64,000 nucleotides of DNA, taken from contig NZ_FNCY01000002.1 in NCBI RefSeq assembly GCF_900099695.1, forward strand, positions 124,001 through 188,000. Direction: 5' to 3'. Under the pieces are notes generated by a model that was not told the origin of the DNA, made no database searches, and was given only the letters and a program-made list of their open reading frames with translations. The position numbers were made by a program, and so were the translations under genes. Numbering within the stretch: position 1 is the stretch's first letter; each line of letters begins with the position of its first letter. Origin of the DNA: Propionivibrio dicarboxylicus. GTDB taxonomy: Bacteria > Pseudomonadota > Gammaproteobacteria > Burkholderiales > Rhodocyclaceae. Shown in pieces: positions 16,591 to 29,618 of the stretch.

Positions 16591-17187
16591 TCAGCGGCGC
16601 ATGGCCTTTTCCGACGGCGTCAGCGCGTCGATGTAGCCCTGGCGGCTGAAGATCCGCTCGGCATACTTCATCAACGGCGCCGCCGACTTCGGCAGTTCGA
16701 TGCCATAGTGGTCGAGACGCCAGAGCAGCGGAGCGATGGCGACGTCGAGCATCGAGAACTCCTCGCCCAGCATGTGCTTCTGTTTGACGAAGATCGGCGC
16801 CATTTCGGTCAGCCGGTCACGAATGATCTGACGCGACTTGTCGGCCGTCTTGAGATTCTTCTCGAGCGCCTCGATGTGCGCGAAAACTTCGCGTTCCATC
16901 GTGATCAGCAACTGGCGCGCCCGCGCGCGCATGATCGGATCCGGCGGCATCAACTGCGGATGCGGGAAACGCTCGTCGATGTACTCGTTGATGATGTTGG
17001 GCTCATACAGGATCAGGTCGCGCTCGACGAGCACCGGCACCTTGCCGTACGGATTGGTGACAGCGATATCCTCGGGCTTGCCGAAGAGGTCGACGTCGAT
17101 TACCTGAAAGTCCATCCCCTTTTCGTAGAGGACGATGCGGCAACGCTGACTGAACGGGCAAGTCGTGCCCGAATAAAGGTTCATCAT
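16591..17187 (-). CDS. sspA: Stringent starvation protein A
   Basis: A 198-residue glutathione-S-transferase-fold protein that binds RNA polymerase and supports starvation and acid survival. An N-terminal thioredoxin-like domain (about residues 1-80, CPFSQRCRIVLYEKG, then GKVPVLVERDL) is followed by the all-helical GST-C domain. I start at the ATG ATG at 17187 because GGGA lies 8 bases upstream; an in-frame upstream extension has no ribosome site. It sits 113 bp after petC, a neighbourhood (bc1 then sspA-sspB) that is typical of beta- and gammaproteobacteria. A terminator follows it. Confidence 0.92.
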   Translation of the reverse strand: MMNLYSGTTCPFSQRCRIVLYEKGMDFQVIDVDLFGKPEDIAVTNPYGKVPVLVERDLILYEPNIINEYIDERFPHPQLMPPDPIMRARARQLLITMEREVFAHIEALEKNLKTADKSRQIIRDRLTEMAPIFVKQKHMLGEEFSMLDVAIAPLLWRLDHYGIELPKSAAPLMKYAERIFSRQGYIDALTPSEKAMRR

Positions 17188-17300
17188 GGTCAATATCCCG
17201 AAAAAACAAACCGGCATCGCTACAGCGGGCGGTGATTTTCCGCTCGCCGGCGATGCCGAGACCTGAAAGCAGGTGGCTTACAGCCGTAATGATACCCGAT

Positions 17301-18026
17301 CTACTTGATATCCTTCCAGAATTCCTTTTTCAGCGCGTAGGAAACCCCGAAAAGCACGAGCAGGAAGAGCAAAACGCCGACCCCGACCTGACGCCGGAAG
17401 GCCGCCGACGGCTCCGCCGCCCAGACCAGGAAACCGACGAGATCGGCCACTTGTTTGTCGTATTCGGCTTCGGAAAGCTGGCCGGGAACGCCCGGCACGA
17501 TCTTCTTGGCCGTCGCGTCGAATTCAGGCTGGCCCTGCAATTCCCACAGCACATGCGGCATGCCGACATTGGGGAAAAGCGTGTTGTTCCAGCCGGTCGG
17601 CCGCTGCGCGTCGCGGTGGAAGGAGCGCAGATAGGTGTAGAGCCAGTCGGCGCCGCTACCGTCCGCCGAGGCGCGGGCACGGGCGACGAGCGAAAGATCG
17701 GGCGGCGCCGCGCCGAACCAGAGCTTCTGCTCGCCGGTACGCGCGGCAACGCGCATCGGCTCGCCGATCTTGTCGGCGCTGAACATGAGATTGTCCTGAA
17801 CCTGCTGCTCGTTCAGCCCAAGCTCGGTCAGCCGCTTGTAACGCACGAAGCTCATGCCGTGGCAGTTGAGACAATAATTGACGAAGAGGCGTGCGCCATT
17901 CTGGAGCGCGGCCTGATCGCCCTGGACATCCGGCGCCCGATCGAGGTGCGCGCCGCCCGCGGCGAACACCGCCAGGGGCAGCAGGAGAATCGCCGTCAGG
18001 AAAGACTTCAGCATGCGAGTTTTCAT
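17301..18026 (-). CDS. petC: Cytochrome c1 of the bc1 complex
   Basis: A 241-residue membrane-anchored cytochrome that passes electrons from the Rieske centre to soluble cytochrome c. A cleavable signal peptide (about residues 1-24) precedes the periplasmic domain with the single haem site C52-x2-C55-H56 in YCLNCHGMSF. The probable axial Met is in the KIGEPMRV stretch, and a C-terminal membrane helix (about 205-227) ends in a basic tail. The ATG overlaps the petB stop by one base (TAATG), giving tight coupling. The larger in-frame opening upstream overlaps petB and is not used. Confidence 0.95.
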   Translation of the reverse strand: MKTRMLKSFLTAILLLPLAVFAAGGAHLDRAPDVQGDQAALQNGARLFVNYCLNCHGMSFVRYKRLTELGLNEQQVQDNLMFSADKIGEPMRVAARTGEQKLWFGAAPPDLSLVARARASADGSGADWLYTYLRSFHRDAQRPTGWNNTLFPNVGMPHVLWELQGQPEFDATAKKIVPGVPGQLSEAEYDKQVADLVGFLVWAAEPSAAFRRQVGVGVLLFLLVLFGVSYALKKEFWKDIK

Positions 18027-19327
18027 TAGAAGGTCACCCTTTCCGGAACCGGTTTGCACTTGTCGATCTTCGAATACCAAGGCATCGCCAGGAAGAATCC
18101 GAAATAGATCAGGCTGCAAATCTGCGAAATCAGTTCGCTCGCCGGCGACGGCGGCTGCGTGCCGAGATAGCCGAGCGTCAGAAAGGCAACGACGAAGACC
18201 GCCAGGAAGGACTTGTAGATCGGCCCGCGGTAGCGGATCGACTTGGCCGGGCTGCGATCGAGCCAGGGCAGGAAGGCGATGATCATCACCGACGCGCCCA
18301 TCGCGACGACGCCCCAGAACTTCGCATCGATGCCGAAGATCGGCCAGACGACGGCGCGCAGGATCGAATAGAAGGGCGTGAAGTACCACACCGGCGCAAT
18401 GTGCGGCGGCGTCTTGAGCGGATCGGCCGGGAAGAAGTTGTTGTACTCGAGGAAGTAGCCGCCGCCTTCCGGAGCGAAGAAAACGACGCCGGCAAAGACG
18501 ATGGCGAAGACCACGACGCCAACGATGTCCTTGACCGTGTAATACGGATGGAAGGGGACGCCGTCGAGCGGAATGCCCTTTTCATCGAGGTGTTCCTTGA
18601 TCTCGATGCCGTCGGGATTGTTCGAGCCAACCTCGTGCAGCGCCATGACGTGCGCGGCGACGAGTCCGAGCAGCGCCAGCGGCACGGCGATGACATGGAA
18701 GGAGAAGAAGCGGTTGAGCGTCGCATCGCCGATCACGTAGTCGCCGCGAATCCAGAGCGAGAGAGGATCGCCGATCAGCGGGATGGCCGAGAACAGATTG
18801 ACGATCACCTGCGCGCCCCAGAACGACATCTGCCCCCAGGGCAGCAGATAGCCCATGAAGGCTTCCGCCATCAGCACCAGGAAGATCAGCACGCCGAACA
18901 CCCAGATCAGCTCGCGCGGCTTGCGGTACGACCCGTAGAGCATGCCGCGGAACATGTGCAGATAGACGACGATGAAGAAGGCCGAGGCGCCGGTCGAATG
19001 CATGTAGCGTATCAACCAGCCCCAATTGACGTCGCGCATGATGTATTCGACGCTGGCGAACGCCGCCGGCACGCCGTTGGCATTGAGCGCGGCGTCGGGC
19101 TTGTAGAACATCACGAGGAAGATGCCGGTGGTCAGCTGGATGGCCAGCACGACGATGGCGAGCGAACCGAAGAAGTACCAGAAGTTGAAATTCTTCGGTG
19201 CGTAGTATTCGGCAAGATGCCCGCGCCACAAAGAGGTGGCCGGGAAGCGCGCATCGAACCACTCGAGCACGTTGCCGAGCAGCGAACCGTCCGATTTGTA
19301 TTTTTCGTAGCCGGAATTCGACGCCAT
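18026..19327 (-). CDS. petB: Cytochrome b of the bc1 complex
   Basis: The 433-residue core membrane subunit with both quinone sites and two b haems. Haem-ligand histidines are visible in the helix reading GWLIRYMHSTGASAFF and in the AHVMALHEVGSNNPDG helix. The quinol-oxidation motif usually written PEWY is PVWY here (in APVWYFTPFYSILR). Eight membrane helices fit the length. It lies between petA (2-bp gap) and petC (1-base overlap) in a standard petABC operon. Confidence 0.96.
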   Translation of the reverse strand: MASNSGYEKYKSDGSLLGNVLEWFDARFPATSLWRGHLAEYYAPKNFNFWYFFGSLAIVVLAIQLTTGIFLVMFYKPDAALNANGVPAAFASVEYIMRDVNWGWLIRYMHSTGASAFFIVVYLHMFRGMLYGSYRKPRELIWVFGVLIFLVLMAEAFMGYLLPWGQMSFWGAQVIVNLFSAIPLIGDPLSLWIRGDYVIGDATLNRFFSFHVIAVPLALLGLVAAHVMALHEVGSNNPDGIEIKEHLDEKGIPLDGVPFHPYYTVKDIVGVVVFAIVFAGVVFFAPEGGGYFLEYNNFFPADPLKTPPHIAPVWYFTPFYSILRAVVWPIFGIDAKFWGVVAMGASVMIIAFLPWLDRSPAKSIRYRGPIYKSFLAVFVVAFLTLGYLGTQPPSPASELISQICSLIYFGFFLAMPWYSKIDKCKPVPERVTF

Positions 19328-19329
19328 GA

Positions 19330-19926
19330 TCAGGCTCCCTTCCTGTCTTCGCCGATCAGGATGCGCGTATCCGACAGATACGTGTGCGGCGGAATTTCAA
19401 GGTTGGTCGGCGCCGGCTTGCTCTTGAAGACACGCCCGGCAAAGTCGAAGGTCGAACCGTGGCACGGACAGAGGAAACCGCCCTGCCAGTCGGCCGGCAT
19501 ACCGTCTTCGGCACCCTTCTTGAATTTCGACGACGGCGAGCAGCCGAGGTGCGTGCAGATGCCGATGGCAACGAGCATGTTGGGCTTGATCGAACGCGTC
19601 GCGTTCTTGCAATACTCCGGCTGCTGCTTGACCTCCGACTTGGGATCGGCCACCGCGCTCTCAAGCTTCGGCAACGTTTCCAGCATTTCGGGGCTGCGGT
19701 TAAAGATCCACACGGGCTTGCCGCGCCATTCGACCGTCATCAACTGGCCCGGGGCCAGGTTGCCGACATCGACCTCGACCGGCGCACCGGCCGCCTTGGC
19801 ACGTTCCGACGGCAACATGCTGGAAAGAAACGGCACCATCGCCGTCACCATACCCGCACCGCCCACGGCCGCCGTCGCGACGATCAAACGCCGCCGGCCA
19901 CAATCCACCTTGCCTTCTTGACTCAT
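19330..19926 (-). CDS. petA: Rieske iron-sulfur subunit of the bc1 complex
   Basis: A 198-residue 2Fe-2S protein anchored by an N-terminal helix after a twin-arginine-like CGRRRLIVATAA segment. The cluster ligands are in CTHLGC and CPCHGS, with the SxFDFxGRVFKS stretch of the cluster domain downstream. The start at 19926 (MSQEGK) is favoured because GAGG lies 9 bases upstream; an in-frame ATG at 19935 overlaps that site. First gene of the petABC operon, with a good sigma70 promoter 50-80 bp upstream. Confidence 0.95.
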   Translation of the reverse strand: MSQEGKVDCGRRRLIVATAAVGGAGMVTAMVPFLSSMLPSERAKAAGAPVEVDVGNLAPGQLMTVEWRGKPVWIFNRSPEMLETLPKLESAVADPKSEVKQQPEYCKNATRSIKPNMLVAIGICTHLGCSPSSKFKKGAEDGMPADWQGGFLCPCHGSTFDFAGRVFKSKPAPTNLEIPPHTYLSDTRILIGEDRKGA

Positions 19927-19976
19927 CAGACCCATCCTCTGAACGACGCTGCCGATGTGGTAAGCATTAGCAGCCG

Positions 19977-20004
19977 ATTATACGCAAAAGCCCCTAGCGA
20001 TCAA
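19977..20004 (-). promoter_or_regulatory. Sigma70 promoter of petABC
   Basis: On the minus strand TTGATC (20004-19999), a 16-bp spacer and a perfect TATAAT (19982-19977) point toward petA. It lies just after the recR stop, which marks the boundary between the dnaX and pet operons. Confidence 0.7.
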
Positions 20005-20041
20005 GGCAGCGTTCATGCCAAAGACCTATTCTGCGACGCCG

Positions 20042-20644
20042 CTATTGCGTCACTGCCCGGCGTTCACGGACAGCCTGCGCCAGCGTTCCGGCATCGACAT
20101 ATTCAAGCTCCCCGCCGACCGGCACGCCGCGCGCGATGCGCGAAACGCGAAGGTCGCGACTCTTCAGCATTTCAGTCAGATAATGCGCGGTGACTTCACC
20201 TTCGTTGGTGAAATTCGTCGCCAGAATGACTTCCTGCACAATGCCGTCGCACGCCCGCGTCATCAGCTGTTCTAGCTGCAGTTCGCGAGGCCCGACGCCG
20301 TCAAGCGGAGAGACCCTGCCCATCAAAACGTAGTAAAGACCATTGTAGGCGTGTGTTTGTTCCATCATATTCATGTCGACCGGCGTTTCGACGACACAAA
20401 GCTGCGTCGGGTCGCGCCGGGAGGACAGACAACGCTCGCAAATCTCCGCCTCGGTGAAGGTGTTGCACCGCTGGCAATGGCGCAGCGCGGAAAGCGCGCG
20501 CTGCAGGCTATCGGCCAGGAGCCTCGCGCCCGGCCGATCCCGCTGCAACAGGTAGTACGCCATGCGCTGTGCCGACTTCGGCCCAACCCCGGGCAGGCAG
20601 CGCAACGCCTCGATCAGGGAATCGAGACTGGATGGATGGGTCAT
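20042..20644 (-). CDS. recR: Recombination mediator RecR
   Basis: A 200-residue RecFOR-pathway protein that helps load RecA at gaps. An N-terminal helix-hairpin-helix ([20 protein letters not shown]), a four-cysteine zinc finger ([16 protein letters not shown]) and a Toprim domain (about 80-175, with [13 protein letters not shown]) are present. Its ATG overlaps the ybaB stop (TGATG at 20646-20642). The order dnaX-ybaB-recR is the classical arrangement in proteobacteria. Confidence 0.95.
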   Translation of the reverse strand: MTHPSSLDSLIEALRCLPGVGPKSAQRMAYYLLQRDRPGARLLADSLQRALSALRHCQRCNTFTEAEICERCLSSRRDPTQLCVVETPVDMNMMEQTHAYNGLYYVLMGRVSPLDGVGPRELQLEQLMTRACDGIVQEVILATNFTNEGEVTAHYLTEMLKSRDLRVSRIARGVPVGGELEYVDAGTLAQAVRERRAVTQ

Positions 20645-20967
20645 CAGAACGGCAGCTTCATGCCGGGCGGCAGGTTGAGACCGGAAGTAAACCCGGCCAT
20701 GCGCTCCTGCGACACCGCTTCGGCGCGGCGCACGGCGTCATTGACGGCCGCAGCGACGAGATCCTCGAGCATTTCCTTGTCATCCATGACCGAAGCGTCG
20801 ATGGCAACACGACGGACATCATGGGCGCAGGTCATGACGATCTTGACCATGCCGGCGCCGGACTGGCCCTCGACTTCGACTTGCGCCAGTTGCTCCTGCG
20901 CCTTCTTCATGTTTTCTTGCATTTGCTGAGCCTGTTTCATCAGGCCGGCGAGTCCGCCTTTCATCAT
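20644..20967 (-). CDS. ybaB: YbaB/EbfC nucleoid-associated protein
   Basis: A 107-residue DNA-binding nucleoid protein that acts as a dimer. The start [20 protein letters not shown] and the methionine/glutamine-rich first helix are typical of the family, as is the acidic [19 protein letters not shown] helix. GAGG lies 8 bases before the ATG. Its stop overlaps the recR start and it follows dnaX by 10 bp, so the three are translated as a coupled operon. Confidence 0.93.
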   Translation of the reverse strand: MMKGGLAGLMKQAQQMQENMKKAQEQLAQVEVEGQSGAGMVKIVMTCAHDVRRVAIDASVMDDKEMLEDLVAAAVNDAVRRAEAVSQERMAGFTSGLNLPPGMKLPF

Positions 20968-20977
20968 TGCGATTGCC

Positions 20978-22708
20978 TCAATTCGTTGAAATGGGTTTGA
21001 TGGAAGATTCGATTACAGTGGCATCGAACAGATCGATCGCCTCGCGGACGAATTCGTCCTGCTCAAGCGATGCCACCGCTTGTTCCTGGCGCTCCTGCCG
21101 CCGTCGCTGCGCGGTGACGGCCGGCGTGTCCCCCGCGACCTCGTCGAGGTCGATACGGAGCGAAAGGGGACGACCGAAATACTCGGACAAGGCTTGCTGC
21201 AGCTTGTCCTGCGCCGGTTTGATCTGCAGGTGCCGATGCGCCGGCGACAGACAGAGCACGATCCGCGTTTCCTCGACGCTCTGCAGCAAGCAATGCTGTC
21301 CGAGTTCGCGCGCCATGCCGCTCACCCCCAGCGCCGGCAGGATATCATGCCAGTCGCCTGAAACCTGCTTCGGCGCCGATGTCTTCTGCGCCACGGGAAC
21401 GACCGCTGGCGGCACGTCCTGCGCTTCCGCAATTTCGGCAGCCGCCGCTGGCGCACGCTGCGCAAAGTCCGGCGCCTCACTCATGCTTTTGGTCGTCGGC
21501 ACCCCCGCCTCCGGATTGGCGACCGGTGCCGCAGCCGCGACGACCGGCGCTCTTGCCGGCGCCGGACGCGCCGTCGGCGGCGCTGCCGGCCGTGCCGCGG
21601 GCGGCGGCGATACGTCGCCGTCATTGGCCGGACGGAAGGTATGGAGTCGCAACAGGGTCATGATGAACCCCGCCTGCTCGTCCGGTGCCAGCGGCAGTTC
21701 CTTGCGCCCATGCACGGCGATCTGATATCCCAACTGGATGAACTCCGGATCGAACTGCCCGGCCAGCGCCAACAATCGCTCGCGCTCCGGCAACTCGTCG
21801 GCGATCGCCTGCGGCGCCAACTGGGCGATCTGGAGGCGCGTGAATAACGCCGCCAGTTCCTGCAGCGCCTCGTCGAACGACAGACTGCGGGTCGCCATCG
21901 CGTCGGCCACCTGCAGCATTCCGCTGACATCATCGGCAAGCAGGGCGTCGAGAATCGAATACAGGTAGTCGAGATCGACGGTACCGAGCATGTCGCGCAC
22001 CTGGTCCTCGTCGACCTTGCCGGCGCCATGGGCGATGGCCTGGTCGAGCAGCGACAAGGCGTCGCGCATGCTGCCCGAGGCCGACCGCGCCAGCAGGTTC
22101 AGCGCCGCCGCGTCGGCGGTAATGCCCTCGACATCGAGAATGTGGCGAAGATGACCGGAAATCAGCGGCGGCGTCATCTGCTTGAGGTTGAACTGCAGAC
22201 AGCGCGACAACACCGTCACCGGAATCTTTTGCGGATCGGTCGTCGCCAGGATGAATTTGACATGCTCTGGCGGCTCTTCCAGCGTCTTCAGCATGGCGTT
22301 GAAGGCCGAGTTGGAGAGCATATGGACTTCATCGATCACATAGACCTTGAAGCGGCCACGGGTCGGCGCATAGACGGCATTTTCGAGCAACTGCCGCATT
22401 TCATCGACTTTGGTGTTGGTTGCCGCATCGACTTCGAGCAGATCGACGAAACGGCCGGAATCGATTTCGGTGCAGGCCGAACAGACACCGCAGGGCGTCG
22501 CCGTCACACCCGTCTCGCAATTGAGCGACTTGGCGAGGATACGTGCCAGCGTCGTCTTGCCGACCCCGCGCGTGCCGGTGAACAGGTACGCGTGGTGCAG
22601 TCGCTGATCGCTCAACGCATGCGTCAGGGCGCGCACGACGTGCTCCTGCCCGACGAGACTTTCAAAGGATTTCGGCCGCCATTTGCGCGCCAGGACTTGA
22701 TAGCTCAT
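20978..22708 (-). CDS. dnaX: DNA polymerase III tau/gamma subunit
   Basis: The 576-residue clamp-loader ATPase. Walker A GTRGVGKT is at 45-52, a zinc module is at C64, C73, C76 and C79, and the DEVHMLS Walker B and an SRC sensor follow. A proline/alanine-rich linker (about residues 365-450) leads to the C-terminal tau region that contacts the polymerase and helicase. I see no A-rich slippery heptamer of the E. coli type in the linker, so a separate gamma form by frameshifting is not indicated. First gene of dnaX-ybaB-recR. Confidence 0.95.
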   Translation of the reverse strand: MSYQVLARKWRPKSFESLVGQEHVVRALTHALSDQRLHHAYLFTGTRGVGKTTLARILAKSLNCETGVTATPCGVCSACTEIDSGRFVDLLEVDAATNTKVDEMRQLLENAVYAPTRGRFKVYVIDEVHMLSNSAFNAMLKTLEEPPEHVKFILATTDPQKIPVTVLSRCLQFNLKQMTPPLISGHLRHILDVEGITADAAALNLLARSASGSMRDALSLLDQAIAHGAGKVDEDQVRDMLGTVDLDYLYSILDALLADDVSGMLQVADAMATRSLSFDEALQELAALFTRLQIAQLAPQAIADELPERERLLALAGQFDPEFIQLGYQIAVHGRKELPLAPDEQAGFIMTLLRLHTFRPANDGDVSPPPAARPAAPPTARPAPARAPVVAAAAPVANPEAGVPTTKSMSEAPDFAQRAPAAAAEIAEAQDVPPAVVPVAQKTSAPKQVSGDWHDILPALGVSGMARELGQHCLLQSVEETRIVLCLSPAHRHLQIKPAQDKLQQALSEYFGRPLSLRIDLDEVAGDTPAVTAQRRRQERQEQAVASLEQDEFVREAIDLFDATVIESSIKPISTN

Positions 22709-22748
22709 AGCCGGATTTTACTCTGGATTCGCCCCCGAACGCTGCCGG

Positions 22749-23933
22749 TCACTGCAGGCATTCCTGTGCCGCGACGACACCGCTGGCCTTGAGCGGCACG
22801 CCGAAGGCGCGCATGCCCATTTCGCAGCCGCTCAAGGCTGCCAGCAGGGTCAGTGCATTGCAGTCGCCGAGATGGCCGATACGGAAGACGCGGCCCTTGA
22901 CCTTGCCGAGCCCGGTCCCCAGGGACAGGTTGTAGCGTTCGAGAATCAAGCGGCGCAGTCCATCGGCATCGTAGGCTTCGGGCAGCAGGACCGCCGTCGA
23001 TACCGGCGAAACCTGTGACGGATCGAGACAGAGATTCTCCAGCCCCCAGGCATCGATCGCCGCCCGGCAGGCGGCGCCCAGGCGCTGATGACGCGCCAGG
23101 ACATTGTCCAGTCCTTCGCCGAGGATCATGTCGATGGCTTCGTGCAGGCCGTAGAGCAGATTGGTCGCCGGCGTCGTCGGCCAATAGCCGTTGCGGTTCA
23201 TGTCGAGATACTCGTCCCAGGCCCAGAAAGCCTTGGGCAGGCGCGCCAGCCGCGACGCCTCGAGCGCCTTCGGCGAAATGGCGTTGAAGCCGAGTCCGGG
23301 CGGCAGCATCAACCCCTTTTGCGAGCCGGCGACGGTGACGTCGACGCCCCAATCGTCATGGCGGTATTCGGCCGAGCCAAGCCCGGAAACGGCATCGACC
23401 ATCAGCAGCGCCGGATGTCCGGCCGCGTCGATGGCCCGGCGCACGGCGGCGATGTCCGAAACGACGCCGGTGGAGGTCTCGTTATGCACGACGCAGACCG
23501 CCTTGATGCGATGCTGCGTATCCTCGCGCAGACGTGCCGCGATCCGCTCGGGATCGACGCCGCGACGCCAACCCTCGATACCGGGGAAACTGATGAATTC
23601 GGTCTGCAGGCCAAGCCGGTCGGCGAGCTTGCGCCACAGCGAGGCGAAATGCCCGGTCTCGTACATCAGAACGAGATCGCCGGGCGACAAGGTATTGACC
23701 AGCGCGGCTTCCCACGCCCCCGTCCCCGACGCCGGATAAATGACAACCGGATGCTGCGTGCGGAAGATCTGCTTGATGCCCTCGAGTACCTTGAGCCCCA
23801 ATTGCCCGAACTCGGGGCCGCGATGATCGATCGTCTGAAAACTGATCGCGCGCAGAATCCGCGCCGGCACCGGACTCGGTCCCGGAATATGCAGAAAGTG
23901 CTGACCGGACGGGTGGGAATCTAGCCTAAGCAT
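22749..23933 (-). CDS. Class V aminotransferase, serine-glyoxylate/alanine-glyoxylate type
   Basis: A 394-residue PLP enzyme expected to transfer the amino group of serine or alanine to glyoxylate, giving glycine. The PLP lysine is K206 in AGSQKGLMLPPGL, and other family marks are PGPSPVP near the start, the YPASGTGAWEAAL loop and the SGLGSAEYRHDDWGVDV stretch. It lies upstream of dnaX by 40 bp on the same strand. The glycine/serine link is in keeping with the gcv and glyA genes farther right, but the serine-versus-alanine preference is not resolved. Confidence 0.82.
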   Translation of the reverse strand: MLRLDSHPSGQHFLHIPGPSPVPARILRAISFQTIDHRGPEFGQLGLKVLEGIKQIFRTQHPVVIYPASGTGAWEAALVNTLSPGDLVLMYETGHFASLWRKLADRLGLQTEFISFPGIEGWRRGVDPERIAARLREDTQHRIKAVCVVHNETSTGVVSDIAAVRRAIDAAGHPALLMVDAVSGLGSAEYRHDDWGVDVTVAGSQKGLMLPPGLGFNAISPKALEASRLARLPKAFWAWDEYLDMNRNGYWPTTPATNLLYGLHEAIDMILGEGLDNVLARHQRLGAACRAAIDAWGLENLCLDPSQVSPVSTAVLLPEAYDADGLRRLILERYNLSLGTGLGKVKGRVFRIGHLGDCNALTLLAALSGCEMGMRAFGVPLKASGVVAAQECLQ

Positions 23934-24059
23934 CGTTCATCCTCTCTGTGCGTTTTTATGACTCCGCGATCCGCACCGCGGAACGAAGGACGAAGACTAT
24001 ACCGTGTTTCGACGCGATCGTTACAGCGCAACGCGCATCGGATCACTGCCGCGGACATG

Positions 24060-24086
24060 AAAAGGCCCGGAAACCTGTTCCGGGCC
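24060..24086 (-). terminator. Intrinsic terminator after the small monooxygenase-fold gene
   Basis: A 9-bp stem GGCCCGGAA/TTCCGGGCC (24064-24072 with 24078-24086) is followed on the minus strand by UUUU. It lies 36 bp after the stop of the gene ending at 24122. The rest of 23934-24121 shows nothing else certain. Confidence 0.78.
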
Positions 24087-24121
24087 AAGCTTCTGCGGCA
24101 CGACGGCTGCCGCTCGGTAAA

Positions 24122-24424
24122 TCAGACGGTGTGCGTCATATGCGGATAGACATAGGACTCGCAGATCGTCGGCGTTCCCAGCAATTCGTCAATCTGCGTC
24201 TGCACGGCAATCCGGGCTTCGCTCGCAAGCCAATCGAGCCAGCTCTTTTCACTGTCCCAGATGCTGATGACGACATACTCTTCCGGCTTGGCCGAGTTAT
24301 GCAGGGTCTCTCCGGAAATGTAGCCTTCCTGCCCGGAAGCGCCAATACGCAACTGCGTGACCAGTGCCAGCAATTCCTTTTCCTTGCCGGCAGGAACTGT
24401 CCGTTTAAGAATTACCTTGAACAT
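24122..24424 (-). CDS. Antibiotic-biosynthesis-monooxygenase (ABM) fold protein
   Basis: A 100-residue protein of the dimeric alpha-beta barrel ABM family: MFKVILKRTVPAGKEKELLALV at the start, then EGYISGETLHNSAKPEEYVVISIWDS with the conserved W. Family members include quinol monooxygenases and haem-degrading enzymes, but many have no known activity. The start at 24424 is chosen because a strong AGGAGG lies 6 bases upstream; the preceding ATG leaves only 3. It follows typA by 106 bp and ends at its own terminator. Function unassigned. Confidence 0.75.
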   Translation of the reverse strand: MFKVILKRTVPAGKEKELLALVTQLRIGASGQEGYISGETLHNSAKPEEYVVISIWDSEKSWLDWLASEARIAVQTQIDELLGTPTICESYVYPHMTHTV

Positions 24425-24530
24425 CATGAACCTCCTTTCGTCCAGATGACCTTCGCCCCTAGACCCATCCCGTACTTTCAGCGTAGGAGATAAATCCGGG
24501 GAATCAAGCCTTCCGAAAGAAGGTTCTGCG

Positions 24531-26375
<1,845 letters not shown>

Positions 26376-26507
26376 GAGGGCCTAACTCGTTGAAAAAGGC
26401 GGCAATTCTACCACAAGCCAAGCATCACCGCCCGGCATGATCGCATTATCGCGCCGTGGCGCGACCGAAACCCTTGACGCAGCGCCAGCAAGCACGGGGA
26501 TATCTCC

Positions 26508-26513
26508 TATAAT
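26508..26513 (+). promoter_or_regulatory. -10 element upstream of the solute-binding protein gene
   Basis: A perfect TATAAT lies 30 bp before the ATG at 26544. The best -35-like TTGACG is 28 bp upstream, too far for a standard promoter, so only the -10 is called. Confidence 0.45.
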
Positions 26514-26543
26514 GACGCCGTGCATCCGCAAAGGATCTGACCG

Positions 26544-27338
26544 ATGAACCCGAGCAAATCGCTGCGCACCCTTGCGCTTGCCCTGCTGGCAGGCCTGGCC
26601 GCACCCTCGGGGCACGCCGAAGACAAAGTCATCAGCTGGGCGACCAACCCGAAATATCCGCCCTATGACTGGAGCATCAACGGCACACAGTACGAGGGCG
26701 CCTGCACCCACCTCCTCGAACTCGTCATTCCAAAGGAATACACCCTGCGCCCTGTCCTGGTCCCCTGGGCAAGAGCACAGAAAATGGCCGAGGAAGGCAG
26801 CATCGATCTGCTCGTCAATCTGCGGGTCACACCGGAGCGCTCGACCTGGCTGGAGTTCTCGAAGAATCCCACTTTCAGCAACCCGATCGCCATCTTCATG
26901 CGGAGGGATCAGAGCATTACCTTCAAGTCGTGGAACGAACTCAAACCGCTGACCGGCGGCGTCACCATCGGCGACGCTTTCGGCAACGGCTTCGACGAAT
27001 TCCTCAAAGCCAATCTGAAGGTCGAGCCGACGGCCAGCCCTTTCAACAATTTCCGCAAACTCGACAGCGGACGCATCGACTACTTCGTCACCGGCTACTA
27101 CATGGGCATGGCAATGCTGAGCAGCGCCCAAATCAAGGATCACATCGTCGCGCTACGCCCCTTCGTTTCCGACCAAGCGATCCATCTCGGATTCAGCAAG
27201 CGCTCGCCCTATCGGACACTGCTCCCCGAAATCGACCGGAAACTCGCACAACTGACCGCCGACGGCACCCTCGCCAAGATTCTCAACGACCACCTGCTTG
27301 AAGCTTCCCGGATTCCGATTTCGGTATTTTCAGAGTAG
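26544..27338 (+). CDS. Solitary periplasmic solute-binding protein, family 3
   Basis: A 264-residue exported protein with a Sec signal peptide (residues 1-25, cleavage after GHA) and the bilobal SBP_bac_3 fold (ISWATNPKYPPYDWSINGTQYEGACTH split over the first strands, later VTPERSTWLEFSKNP). Such proteins bind amino acids or other small polar solutes. No ABC permease or ATPase gene is nearby, so it may be a sensor-type or orphan binding protein. AAGGAT lies about 8 bases before the ATG. Ligand unknown. Confidence 0.78.
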   Translation: MNPSKSLRTLALALLAGLAAPSGHAEDKVISWATNPKYPPYDWSINGTQYEGACTHLLELVIPKEYTLRPVLVPWARAQKMAEEGSIDLLVNLRVTPERSTWLEFSKNPTFSNPIAIFMRRDQSITFKSWNELKPLTGGVTIGDAFGNGFDEFLKANLKVEPTASPFNNFRKLDSGRIDYFVTGYYMGMAMLSSAQIKDHIVALRPFVSDQAIHLGFSKRSPYRTLLPEIDRKLAQLTADGTLAKILNDHLLEASRIPISVFSE

Positions 27339-27374
27339 CTTCGCCGTCGCTCGGCCCCTGCCCAAGACGAGGAC

Positions 27375-29555
<2,181 letters not shown>

Positions 29556-29618
29556 CGGCAACTCAATCGACAAAATAATGGCAGGGGGACGGATTGTAGC
29601 GCCTCGCCGCCGGCGACA

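Noticed and set aside
21400-21660. Programmed frameshift in dnaX giving a gamma form
   Set aside because: No A-rich slippery heptamer or strong downstream stem was seen in the linker-coding region.
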